From Chitinophagaceae bacterium UBA3961 (GTDB taxonomy: Bacteria > Bacteroidota > Bacteroidia > Chitinophagales > Chitinophagaceae): a DNA stretch of 16,588 nt. Positions 5,356 through 15,200 of the stretch are shown here, piece by piece (within the stretch, counting starts at the first letter, position 1; each line of letters begins with the position of its first letter). Location of the stretch: positions 1-16,588 of the forward strand of contig DGDD01000224.1 in NCBI GenBank assembly GCA_002385265.1, written 5' to 3'. Under the pieces are notes generated by a model that made no database searches, had not been told where the DNA came from, and saw only the letters and a list, made by a program, of their open reading frames with translations. Position numbers and translations under genes: made by a program.

Positions 5356-7284
5356 AAGTATTCTGCTTCTTTCACCGGTTCTTACAGACTGCTCGACAAC
5401 AAAAAATTAGGACTTGATTACAGCATTATCACATCAAATACTGTAACATCAGGTGCTCCAATTTCTAACGACGCAGGTTTCCAAGGTTCATTGATCGCAA
5501 ACGCTTTACAATGGAACCCAACTGCTAAATTGGATTGGACTCCGGCTAACCCAATTGGAACTGGTCTTGGTGCTACCACTATCAACCCAATGGCATTGTT
5601 AGCTGCATACGATGACCAAAACTCTGTTACACAAGTTTTGGCTAACATCTCTCCTAGCTACAAAATCACAAACGATTTGGAATACAAGTTCCTCTATGGT
5701 ATCAACTATGGTGTTGGAGAAAGAAGAACAGAAATCCGTCGTTGGTTAAACATTCAAGGTAACAGAGGTTTCGGACAGATTGCAAACAACCGTTCTATCA
5801 ATCAGTCTTTAACTCATACTTTGAACTATACAAAAGATATCACAAGCAACCTTTCTTTGAATGCACTCGTAGGTTATGAGTACTTGCGTTTCGATTACAA
5901 AGGATCTGGTATGCAAGGAAACAACTTTGTTGATTATCCTGGTATCAAGTACACAGATTATATGCAAAACGTTCCATCTGCAGACAGAAGCATGTATTCT
6001 TTCGCAGATCCAGTAACTGAATTGCAATCTTATTTCGGCCGTGTAAACTTAGGCTACAAAGACAAGTATTTGTTGACTGCAACAGTACGTCGTGATGGTT
6101 CTAACAAATTCGGTAAAAATAATACATACGGTACCTTCCCTTCTGTTGCCGGTAAGTGGATTGTATCAAATGAAAGCTTTTTGAAAAACAACAAACTGTT
6201 CAGCAACTTAGCCGTGAGAGCTAGCTGGGGTCAAACAGGTAACCAAGAGTTCCCTGCAAACGCTCCTCTTCGCGTGGTTAACATTGGACAGGGCGACAAC
6301 CAAAGCGTAGCAAGTTTGGAAAACCCAGATATTAAGTGGGAAACAAACACTCTTGCGAACATTGGTGTTGATTTCAGTGTTTTAGATGGTAGATTAAGCG
6401 GTAGTGTAGATTATTATAACAGAAAAACTACAGATCCTATCTTCCAACAAATTGTAACACAACCTGGTCCTCCTTTCCGTTACTGGACTAACTTACAAGG
6501 AACCATTGTGAACTCAGGTGTGGAAGTAGCATTAAGTTTAGCTGCTATTAAATCTAAAGACCTTAACTGGAACGTAAATGTGAACGCTGCTTTCCAAAAG
6601 AACGAGTTGAAAGATTTCGTTGGAGCAGTACAAACAGGTAGTTTAAGTGGTCAAGGTATTTCTGGTGCAACTGCACAGCGCTTGGTTAGCGGTCAGCCTT
6701 TGAACGTTTATTATTTGCGTTCATTCTTAGGCATCGACAAAACTACCGGTCAGAGCAACTACAAGTTGAACCCTGATGGTAGCGAAAACCTAAGCTATGT
6801 AGGTTCTCCTAACCCTAAGATGATTGTTGGTTTCTCTACTGATTTGACTTACAAAAAATGGTTCGCAGCTATCAACTTAAATGGTGCATTCGGACATTAT
6901 TTGTACAACAACACAGCAAACTCAGTATTGCCAATCGGTAACATCATCGCAGGTAGAAACATCACTAAGTCTCTTGTTGGCGGATCAGTTACAGAGAGCA
7001 CTTCTAACCCAATTGCTCCTTCTACTCGCTACCTCGAAAAAGGTGACTACATCAAGTTAGCAAACATGACCATCGCTTACCGCCTTGGAAACATTGCTAA
7101 AGTGATCAAAAATGCAAACGTTGCATTAACCGGTCAAAACTTGTTCGTTATCACTAAATGGAGTGGTTTCGACCCAGAGGTTAATACAGATAAGAATGTG
7201 AACGGTGTTCCTTCTTTAGGTATCGAGTATACTCCTTATCCAACAGCTAGAAACATTCAATTGTCATTCTCATTCAGTTTATAA
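5356..7284 (+). CDS. SusC C-terminal portion: TonB-dependent beta-barrel downstream of the amber codon
   Basis: This is the continuation in the same frame after the TAG, beginning KYSASFTGSYRL, a typical next barrel strand of SusC proteins. It runs to the TAA at 7282-7284, ending with the expected barrel motifs (LANMTIAYRLG, ALTGQNLFVITKWSGFDPE, and terminal IQLSFSFSL with an aromatic-rich last strand). A gene caller may start it at the TTG at 5491 or the first ATG at 5590. Neither is preceded by a signal peptide or plug, so independent translation would not give an exported protein. It is best treated as the second half of susC rather than as a gene. Confidence 0.7.
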   Translation, partial: KYSASFTGSYRLLDNKKLGLDYSIITSNTVTSGAPISNDAGFQGSLIANALQWNPTAKLDWTPANPIGTGLGATTINPMALLAAYDDQNSVTQVLANISPSYKITNDLEYKFLYGINYGVGERRTEIRRWLNIQGNRGFGQIANNRSINQSLTHTLNYTKDITSNLSLNALVGYEYLRFDYKGSGMQGNNFVDYPGIKYTDYMQNVPSADRSMYSFADPVTELQSYFGRVNLGYKDKYLLTATVRRDGSNKFGKNNTYGTFPSVAGKWIVSNESFLKNNKLFSNLAVRASWGQTGNQEFPANAPLRVVNIGQGDNQSVASLENPDIKWETNTLANIGVDFSVLDGRLSGSVDYYNRKTTDPIFQQIVTQPGPPFRYWTNLQGTIVNSGVEVALSLAAIKSKDLNWNVNVNAAFQKNELKDFVGAVQTGSLSGQGISGATAQRLVSGQPLNVYYLRSFLGIDKTTGQSNYKLNPDGSENLSYVGSPNPKMIVGFSTDLTYKKWFAAINLNGAFGHYLYNNTANSVLPIGNIIAGRNITKSLVGGSVTESTSNPIAPSTRYLEKGDYIKLANMTIAYRLGNIAKVIKNANVALTGQNLFVITKWSGFDPEVNTDKNVNGVPSLGIEYTPYPTARNIQLSFSFSL

Positions 7285-7306
7285 ACTCTTTTAAATAGTA
7301 ATTAAA

Positions 7307-8809
7307 ATGAAGAATCTAAAATTGCTGGTGCTGTTACTGATCACCGTGTTTAGTTTCTCTTGTACCAAGTTGGAGCAAAACCAACGCGGTGCGCTAAACA
7401 TCGAAAGCAGCACTGTAAACGCTGCCGGTCTGTTACAGAGTGCCTATGAAACTTTAAACAACCCCTTCCAGGATCAGTCACGTTTTTGGGCTGCTTCTGA
7501 GCACACAACCGATGAGGCCATCGGACCCACTCGTGGTCCAGACTGGGATGATAACGGGGTTTGGCGTGTATTGCATAACCATACTTGGAATGCAGATCAC
7601 CAATTCTTGTCTGATACATACCGTGAATTGCTTCAAGCTCAATTCGCTGCATCATCAGTACTTGATAAAAATCCTACACCTCAACAAGCAGCAGAAGCTC
7701 GCTTCATTAGAGCGTTGTCTATGTTCGCTGTATTGGATGGATGGGATCAAGTTCCTTTCCGTTCAGATCTGAAGGATCTTAAGAAACTTCCTGAAATTAA
7801 GAAGGGTGCTGCTGCAGCCGACTTCATCATCAGTGAGTTGAATGCAATCATCAACGATTTACCTGCTGGTAGCTCAAGCAATATCATCAAAGCAAACAAA
7901 AACGCTGCTCGCGTATTGATGATGAAATTGTACCTCAACAAAGGTGTTTACGCTAACCGCGCTACTCCAACCTTTGCTGCTGGCGATATGCAACAGGTAA
8001 TCACTTTGGCTGACCAAATTACTGGTTACAGCTTAAGCTCTAACTTCTACGATAACTTCAGCCCTGATAACTCAACAAAATCAACTGAAATTATCTACGC
8101 TCTCGAAAATACAAATGGTGTACGTGGTGGTAACAACCAATCTCGTTGGTATTGCACACTTCACTACAACCAACGTCCTAGCGGTTGGAACGGTTTCACT
8201 ACCTTGTCTGACTTCTACGATAAATTCGAAGCGACTGATAAACGCCGTGGCGATAGCTACACTGGTGTTACCAATGTATCTGGTTTGCGCGTAGGTTTGT
8301 TGGTTGGTCAACAATTCGATCAAAACGGTACTGCATTGAAAGACAGAAGTGGTGCTCCACTTTCTTTCACTCGCGACGTGAAAATCAAAGAAACAGGTAC
8401 CAACCTCGAGGTTACAGGTATCCGTGTTATCAAATATCCACCTGATTACGCAAAAGAGTTCCCTGCTGAGAACGAATACGTAATCTTCCGTTGGGCTGAT
8501 GTTATGTTGATGAAAGCTGAAGCTTTGCTTAGAACAGGTAACGCTGCTGCAGGTTTGGCAATCGTTAACCAGATCCGCGCTAACCGTGGTGCTACTGCTC
8601 TTGCTTCTTTAACTGCCGACAACTTGTTGGATGAAAGAGGAAGAGAGTTGTACTGGGAAGGTTGGAGAAGAAATGACTTGGTTCGTTTCGGTAAATACTT
8701 GAACGCTTACCAAGAAAAACCAGCTTCAACTTCTGAGCGTCTGTTGTTCCCTATTCCTAACGAACAACTTGCTGTAAACCCAGCTTTAAAGCAGAATCCT
8801 GGTTATTAA
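7307..8809 (+). CDS. susD: SusD/RagB-family glycan-binding outer-membrane lipoprotein
   Basis: This 500-residue protein has the usual SusD length. The N-terminus is a lipoprotein signal (hydrophobic residues 4-18, acylated Cys19 in SFSC). The N-terminal TPR-containing SusD-like domain includes a LLQSAYETL helix and the conserved QAAEARFIRALSMFAVLDGWDQVPF segment. The C-terminal SusD/RagB domain shows YVIFRWADVMLMKAEALLR, VNQIRANRG, DERGRELYWEGWRRNDLVRFGKY and LFPIPNEQLAVNP, all family hallmarks. SusD proteins form the lid over the SusC barrel and bind the substrate glycan. The gene lies 22 bp after susC and shares its strong codon bias, so the two are very likely co-transcribed. With susC interrupted, susD would have no partner unless the stop is read through or is an error. 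Three in-frame stops end the gene (TAA TAG TAG). Confidence 0.95.
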   Translation: MKNLKLLVLLLITVFSFSCTKLEQNQRGALNIESSTVNAAGLLQSAYETLNNPFQDQSRFWAASEHTTDEAIGPTRGPDWDDNGVWRVLHNHTWNADHQFLSDTYRELLQAQFAASSVLDKNPTPQQAAEARFIRALSMFAVLDGWDQVPFRSDLKDLKKLPEIKKGAAAADFIISELNAIINDLPAGSSSNIIKANKNAARVLMMKLYLNKGVYANRATPTFAAGDMQQVITLADQITGYSLSSNFYDNFSPDNSTKSTEIIYALENTNGVRGGNNQSRWYCTLHYNQRPSGWNGFTTLSDFYDKFEATDKRRGDSYTGVTNVSGLRVGLLVGQQFDQNGTALKDRSGAPLSFTRDVKIKETGTNLEVTGIRVIKYPPDYAKEFPAENEYVIFRWADVMLMKAEALLRTGNAAAGLAIVNQIRANRGATALASLTADNLLDERGRELYWEGWRRNDLVRFGKYLNAYQEKPASTSERLLFPIPNEQLAVNPALKQNPGY

Positions 8810-8835
8810 TAGTAGGTTCTTAACATTACTATACG

Positions 8836-8874
8836 GCAAAAGGGTCATATTTTTATGGCCTTTTTGCTATTTTA
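8836..8874 (+). terminator. Hairpin plus U-rich tail after susD
   Basis: A stem GCAAAAGGGTCATA (8836-8849) pairs with TATGGCCTTTTTGC (8854-8867), with one G-U pair and one G-T/A-type imperfection, around a TTTT loop. TATTTTA follows. It is 26 bp after the susD stop and 42 bp before the next start codon. It probably terminates or attenuates the highly expressed susCD transcript, lowering expression of the downstream FG-GAP genes. Confidence 0.65.
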
Positions 8875-8908
8875 AAGATCTACTTTTCGAATTAAGCTTT
8901 TGATTTTT

Positions 8909-11900
8909 ATGATCCACTCCATTTCTAAAATATTAAGCACCGGCTTCTTGCTTACTTTCTTAGTGTTTTTAGCTTGTAATCCCAAGTCAGCCACTACCAA
9001 TCCAAACGCTTTGTTTGAGTTGAAAACAAACACCGGTATTAGCTTCGTGAATAAAGTTTCTAATAGCCCCGATTTCAACATCTTCAGCTATCGCAATTTC
9101 TACAATGGCGGCGGTGTTGCAATTGGTGATATTAATAATGATGGACTGGCAGATGTGTTCATGACCTCTAACATGAGTGAAAACAAACTCTACTTAAACA
9201 AAGGAGCATGGAAGTTTGACGACATAACAAGCACTGCTAAAATTCAAGTAGGTAATCAGTGGAGTACTGGCGTAGTAATGGTGGATATTAATAGTGACGG
9301 GTGGCTCGATATTTACGTGTGCAATGCAGGGTTTATTAACGGACAACCACCTGTAAGCAAACTCTATATAAACCAACATAACAATACGTTCACCGAAGAA
9401 GCAGAAAACTATGGCCTACAAAACAAAGGCGGATACGCTACACACGCCGCTTTCTTCGATTATGATTTGGACGGCGATTTAGACGTGTTTATCATTAATA
9501 ACAGCTTTATTCCAGTTAATACCCTTAATTACGAAAACAAGCGCGAACTAAGGGCAAAAGACTGGCCCGTTGCCGATTACCTCAAAGGAGGTGGCGATCG
9601 ATTTCTTAGGAACGACAATGGCAAATACATCGATATTAGTACAGAGGCCGGTATCTATGGCAGTTTGATCAGCTTTGGTTTGGGTGTAACAGTGGGAGAT
9701 GTAAACGGTGATCATTATCCGGATGTATACGTTTCTAACGACTTCTTTGAAAGAGACTACCTCTATATCAATCAGAAAAATGGAACCTTTAAAGACGAAC
9801 TGGAGAATTGGGTTCAGCACCTTAGTCACTCTAGCATGGGCGCTGATTTGGCTGATATTAACAACGACGGCTATCCTGACCTCTTCGTTACTGAGATGCT
9901 TCCTGATAATGATTTTCGCTTAAAAACGACTACCTCTTTTGAAAACATCGATGTTCAACAACTGAAAGTTAAAACAGGGTTTTACTACCAGTTCATGCAA
10001 AACGTATTGCAAGTAAACGATAGAAACGGCAAGTTTAAAGAAACAGCCTTCTATAGTGGTGTAGCAGCCTCCGATTGGAGCTGGGGTGGGCTTATCTTCG
10101 ATGCCGATAATGATGGTCTCTCCGACCTTTTTGTTTGCAATGGTATCTACAATGACGTAACCAACCAAGACTTCATCGACTTCTTTGCTAACGACGTAGT
10201 TCAAAAAATGGTGATGACAGGGCAGAAGGAACAATTCGATGAAATTATCAAGAAAATGCCTTCAGTGCCCATTCCAAATAAGGCCTTTCATAATATTGGT
10301 CATATGAAATTTAAAGACGAAGCTGAAAATTGGGGCTTCGCTACACCTTCGTTTTCTAACGGCGCAGCATATGGGGATTTAGACAATGATGGAGATCTGG
10401 ATATGGTGATCAATAATGTAAACATGGAGAGTTTTGTGTATCAAAACAAAGCCAATGAATTGCAAAAGAATAACTTTATTGGCGTAAGCCTAAAAGGAAA
10501 GGATAAAAACACCTTTGCTATTGGTTCAAAAGTTAAGATATTCAAAGGAAAAGAGATCATCTATAAAGAGTTGATCCCAAGCAGAGGCTTTCAAAGTTCT
10601 GTAGACTACAAAATAATTGCAGGGCTGGGAAAAGAAAAAGCAGATTCGATTGTAGTGGAATGGCCCGATAACAAAATATCGGTGATGCGTACTCCCGAAT
10701 TGAACAAAGTACACTCTTTTAGCTGGGAGCAGGCTGTTGCAGGAAACACCGGAGGTACCGCGGCGCCTACCCCTGTTTTAAGTTTTCAAGACAGTGCTTT
10801 TGTGAAACATCAGGAAGATGGGTTCATTGATTCATATTACGATCGCAACATTCCGCTATTTGTTTCTCATGAAGGTCCGAAAGCAGCCAAAGGGGATGTA
10901 AACGGAGATGGGTTGGAAGATCTCTATGTTGGGGGCGCTAGTCGTCAGGCCGGTCAACTGTATCTTCAATTGTCTAATGGTCGTTTTCAACAAAAGCTTA
11001 ACCCTGAATTTGAAAGATTTGCCGAGTCAGAAGATATGGGAGTGCTATTCTTTGATGCAGATGGTGATAAGGATTTAGACTTGTTTGTAGGTTCGGCCGG
11101 CAACAACCGGGATCCGGACAGCAAAGAGTTGAATAACCGTCTATTTAAGAACGATGGCAAAGGAAATTTCAAATTCGACAGTACTGCATTGCCTTCAAGT
11201 GGCACCAACAATGCTTTTGTAGTGGCGCTTGATTTCGATAGCGATGGCGATTTGGATCTTTTTGTTGGAAGTAGAAGCATTTCGTTGAATTACGGTCCAA
11301 CGCCAACTTCTTTTCTTCTTGAAAACAATGGCAAGGGAGTGTTTACAGATGTAACACCACAGAGAGCAACTGGGTTAGAAAAACTTGGACTACTAACGGG
11401 AGCAGTATGGGTAAATATCAATCAAAGTCCGGAAAAAGAATTGGTGGTGGCAGGTGAGTGGATGCAGCCCAAGGCTTTTAGTTTTAGTGGCGGCTCTGCT
11501 AAAGAAATAGAAATTGGATTGTCGAAAGAAAATGGATGGTGGCAATCAATTGCTGCTGGAGATTTAGATGGTGATGGAGACGAGGATTTGATTCTGGGAA
11601 ACATCGGAGAAAACTTTTACTTGCAACCTTCTACTCATGCTCCTGTAAAAATGTGGATCAATGATTATGATAAAAACGGATCTGTAGAAAAAATAATTAC
11701 GAGAACGATCAATGGGAAGGATGTGCCTGTTTTCTTGAAGCGAGAATTAACTGATCAAGTGGTGTCGATCAAGAAGCAGAATTTGAAATACGAAGAGTTT
11801 GGAAAGAAATCGATTCAAGAACTGTTCTCAGCCGAGGTGCTGAAATCTTGTGAAGTAAAAACATTTACCAACGGAAGCACGATGGTGGCGTATAACGATG

Positions 11901-12244
11901 GAAAAGGCCAATTCAGTTTGGTGCGACTGCCCGATGAAGTTCAATGGAGTTCTGTAAATGCAATAACTGTGGAAGATATTAATGGGGATGGTAAGCCCGA
12001 GATCATTGCCGGAGGGAATCGATTCAATATGTTGCCACAGTTCTGCAGATTGGATGCGAGCTTCGGGCAAGTATTGATTTCCGATGCGGCAAAGAATTGG
12101 AGATTGCTGTCATCCCAAGAATCAGGGTTGATGATTACGGGACAAATCAGAGACATCATTCAATTGAATTCAGGAAAATCGAAAAGACTATTGTTCCTGA
12201 TCAATGATGAAAAACCAAGAATCTATAAAGTGAATTCCAAATAG
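8909..12244 (+). CDS. FG-GAP/VCBS-repeat lipoprotein with central UnbV/ASPIC domain (paralog 1)
   Basis: This 1,111-residue protein starts at the ATG at 8909; an upstream TTG at 8900 in frame was rejected because the ATG begins the signal directly. Residues 1-23 are a lipoprotein signal with Cys23 (FLAC). About 12 calcium-loop motifs of the form D-x-[ND]-x-D-G-x-x-D run from about residue 74 (DINNDGLAD) to about 1023 (DINGDGKPE); one loop has His in place of Gly (DVNGDHYPD). They suggest two beta-propeller-like regions on either side of a UnbV/ASPIC (CRTAC1-type) domain at about 521-592 (AIGSKVKIF, IPSRGFQSS, AGLG, DSIVVEWPD). It is probably anchored in the outer membrane and binds Ca2+, and may bind glycan. 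Such proteins are common beside susCD in Bacteroidota, but I know of no established function. It ends TAG TAG, and its paralog starts 5 bp later. Confidence 0.9.
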   Translation: MIHSISKILSTGFLLTFLVFLACNPKSATTNPNALFELKTNTGISFVNKVSNSPDFNIFSYRNFYNGGGVAIGDINNDGLADVFMTSNMSENKLYLNKGAWKFDDITSTAKIQVGNQWSTGVVMVDINSDGWLDIYVCNAGFINGQPPVSKLYINQHNNTFTEEAENYGLQNKGGYATHAAFFDYDLDGDLDVFIINNSFIPVNTLNYENKRELRAKDWPVADYLKGGGDRFLRNDNGKYIDISTEAGIYGSLISFGLGVTVGDVNGDHYPDVYVSNDFFERDYLYINQKNGTFKDELENWVQHLSHSSMGADLADINNDGYPDLFVTEMLPDNDFRLKTTTSFENIDVQQLKVKTGFYYQFMQNVLQVNDRNGKFKETAFYSGVAASDWSWGGLIFDADNDGLSDLFVCNGIYNDVTNQDFIDFFANDVVQKMVMTGQKEQFDEIIKKMPSVPIPNKAFHNIGHMKFKDEAENWGFATPSFSNGAAYGDLDNDGDLDMVINNVNMESFVYQNKANELQKNNFIGVSLKGKDKNTFAIGSKVKIFKGKEIIYKELIPSRGFQSSVDYKIIAGLGKEKADSIVVEWPDNKISVMRTPELNKVHSFSWEQAVAGNTGGTAAPTPVLSFQDSAFVKHQEDGFIDSYYDRNIPLFVSHEGPKAAKGDVNGDGLEDLYVGGASRQAGQLYLQLSNGRFQQKLNPEFERFAESEDMGVLFFDADGDKDLDLFVGSAGNNRDPDSKELNNRLFKNDGKGNFKFDSTALPSSGTNNAFVVALDFDSDGDLDLFVGSRSISLNYGPTPTSFLLENNGKGVFTDVTPQRATGLEKLGLLTGAVWVNINQSPEKELVVAGEWMQPKAFSFSGGSAKEIEIGLSKENGWWQSIAAGDLDGDGDEDLILGNIGENFYLQPSTHAPVKMWINDYDKNGSVEKIITRTINGKDVPVFLKRELTDQVVSIKKQNLKYEEFGKKSIQELFSAEVLKSCEVKTFTNGSTMVAYNDGKGQFSLVRLPDEVQWSSVNAITVEDINGDGKPEIIAGGNRFNMLPQFCRLDASFGQVLISDAAKNWRLLSSQESGLMITGQIRDIIQLNSGKSKRLLFLINDEKPRIYKVNSK

Positions 12245-12249
12245 TAGAA

Positions 12250-15200
12250 ATGAATCAGTTGTTGGTATATAAAACCTTTCGGTTGTTTTTAGGATTGTTG
12301 ATGAGTGCCTTTTTAATGGTGGCATGCACATCAAAATCGGATGTGCCAGCTTTGTTCGAGGTAGTGAAAGAAAACGAATCCGGAATCAATTTTACAAATA
12401 AGTTGACTCCCACAGCCAGCTTCAATATGTTTAAATACATGTACTTCTACAATGGGGCGGGAGTAGGTGCAGGCGATTTTAATAATGATGGTTCTATTGA
12501 TTTGTTTTTTTCAGGAAATCAGGTTCAAAACAAATTATATCTCAACCGTGGAAATTTGAAATTCGAAGATGTTTCTGAGAAAGCTGCGATCCCAAATGAT
12601 GGAGGATGGTCTACCGGTGTATCGGTTGTAGACATCAATCACGACGGAATGCTCGATATCTACATTTGCAGGGTTGGTAACTTTGAGACTTTGAAGAACA
12701 AGAATCAGTTTTTGATCTGTCAGTCCATTTCAAAAGAAGGTATACCCCTGTATAAGGATATGGCAACTGAAATGGGGTTGGCCTTTTCCGGATTCTCTAC
12801 GCAAGCGGCTTTTTTCGACTACGATTTGGATGGTGATTTAGACATGTACCTGATGAACCATTCGCTTCGATTCAATGGAACTTTTTCAGAAAGAAAAACA
12901 TACGAGAACACCTACGATAGTTTAGCAGGTGATCGCTTTTACAAAAACGAAGGCGGTCGATTCACAGAAATCACTCGAACGGTTGGCATCAATAGTTCCA
13001 TCATCGGATATGGTTTGGGAATAGCAACAAGTGACATCAACAACGACGGCTATCCTGATCTTTATATAGGGAATGATTTTCATGAAAATGATTATCTCTA
13101 TATCAATCAAAAGAATGGAACTTTTAAAGAAGTGTTGAGAGATCAGATTCTGCACACCAGTCAATTCTCGATGGGAGTAGATGTTGCCGATGCCAACAAC
13201 GATGGTGCACCGGAGATCATATCAATGGACATGCTTCCTTCCGACTCCTATATTTTACGCAGGTCATTAGGCGAAGATTCTTATAATTTATTCAACTACA
13301 AAATTGGGTTTGGCTACAACCATCAATACACTCGGAATAATTTACAATGGAATCAAGGAAATGGACAATTTAGCGAGGTGGGATTGTATTCAGGCGTGTA
13401 TGCCACTGATTGGAGTTGGGCCCCATTATGGATGGATTTTGATAATGATGGATGGAAGGATTTGTTCATTTCGAACGGCATTCCAAAACGACTGAACGAC
13501 ATCGACTATGTTAGTTTTGTTTCAAACGAAGAACTGCAGGCAAAGATTCGCGAGAATACACTCGAGGATAAGGACATGGCCTTGCTAAAGAAATTTCCTG
13601 AGATCAAACTTCCCAACCGTTTCTTCCTCAATAAGAAAAATTTGCAGTTTGAAGACCTTACAGGACGAATCAAAGGGGACCAGCCAACTTTTTCTAATGG
13701 CTCTGTATATGCCGATCTAGATAATGATGGTGATCTCGATATCGTGGTGAACAATGTTGACGATCCTGTGCTCATTTATAAGAACACTACCAATGATAAA
13801 AAGGAGCACCCCTCTATTACGCTCTCACTAAAAGGCGACTCCTTAAATCTCAAGGCAATTGGTGCAAGGGTACTGGTGTATCAAAAGGAATTGTTGAAGT
13901 CGTTTGAGAAGTTTCCGGTGAAAGGCTTTCAGAGCTCGATGGAAGTTCCGATGACCATAGCAGTTGGGCCTGAAAAAATAGATTCCGCTTTTCTGATTTG
14001 GCCCAATAATACCTATCAAAAACTGGATTTGACTAAAGGAGAAATGATCAACCTTTCGTTTGCAAAAGATTTGCCTGTTTTTGACTATGCCGGTCATTTT
14101 AATGTGCAACTTCCTTTGGAGGTTACTGATATTACAGCTAGGGCCGGATTGGCAATTAAGCATGAAGAGAATCTTTTTAATGAGTTTGATAGAGAGCCAT
14201 TGATTCCTCAGATGATTTCTAGAGAGGGCCCGGCGCTGGCAGTGAAAGATATTAATGGAGACGGCTTAGAAGACTTCTTTATTGGCGCCTCCAAAACTTA
14301 CCAGCCCGGAGTATACCTTCAAACAATAGATGGTAAGTTTAAACGACTACCTCAACCAGCCTTAGAAGCGGATACCATGTTTGAAGAAGCCATGGCTGTT
14401 TGGGCTGACATTAACAAAGACGGAACGCAGGACCTTATTTTGGGTGACGCTGGAAATGAGTTTTATGGCAACGATGTTCATCAAAGCCCTCGAGCTTTTG
14501 CAAACGATGGGAAAGGGATGTTAACGGAAATTGCAAATGCATTCAACAACGTTTATACTACTCCGGGAGCTTTAGTACTGAACGATTTCGATGGAGATGG
14601 CGCTATAGATATTTTCATTGGTGGAAGAACTGTACCCTTCGATTACGGGGATCGTCCACTTTCTTATTTGCTTAAGAACGATGGAACCGGTCATTTCACA
14701 GATGTTACAACTAAATGGAATGCTGAGTTACAAGACGTTGGGATGGTTACCGATGCAGAATGGGTGGATTTAGATAAAGACGGTAAAACAGATTTACTGC
14801 TCTCGCTTGAATGGGGTAACGTATTATGGTTTAAGAAAACAAACAATGGATTTGAAAGGAAACTAGTGGGCGAGGAGAAGGGCTGGTGGTACAAGGTAAA
14901 ATCTGCGGATATAGACAATGACGGAGATCTTGATATTGTGGCCGGAAATCTTGGGTTGAACAGTAGGTTAAAAGCAACCAAGAAAGAGCCAGTAAGGATG
15001 TATTTTCAAGATTTCGATGGCAATGGTAAGAAAGAACAAATTCTAACCTATTATCTTGGAGGCGAAGAAGTTCCTTTTGCGAATAAAGAAGAATTGCAGA
15101 AACAATTGCCACTTATAAAGAAGAAGTTTTTGTATGCAGAAGATTTCGCGAAGGCGAAGTTGGATGAGATGTTTGAGCCGGCAAAGTTGAACAGTGCTTT

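Larger units (their letters stand above)
4309..7284 (+). pseudogene. susC: SusC/RagA-family TonB-dependent outer-membrane transporter, interrupted by one in-frame amber codon
   Basis: Read as one frame, this is a 991-codon SusC-family importer with a TAG at codon 349 (5353-5355) and no frameshift or deletion. The SusC barrel forms an outer-membrane channel capped by SusD and uses TonB-ExbBD energy to import glycan oligomers. The ATG at 4309 was chosen because it directly precedes a classic signal peptide; the frame extends to a TTG at 4303, which is less likely. Codons are strongly biased toward one set (GGT, AAC, CGT, TCT, GCT), as in the following susD and unlike the flanking genes, which argues for high expression until very recently. 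Homology and codon bias continue unbroken past the TAG. susD follows 22 bp downstream, probably in one operon. If the stop is real and not read through, no functional transporter is made. A single-base sequencing or assembly error is an equally simple explanation. Confidence 0.85.

Noticed and set aside
5351..5356. TCTAGA (XbaI) hexamer created at the amber codon, suggesting an engineered or cloning junction
   Set aside because: Sequence on both sides continues as native susC without any insertion or deletion. A single substitution explains the hexamer.
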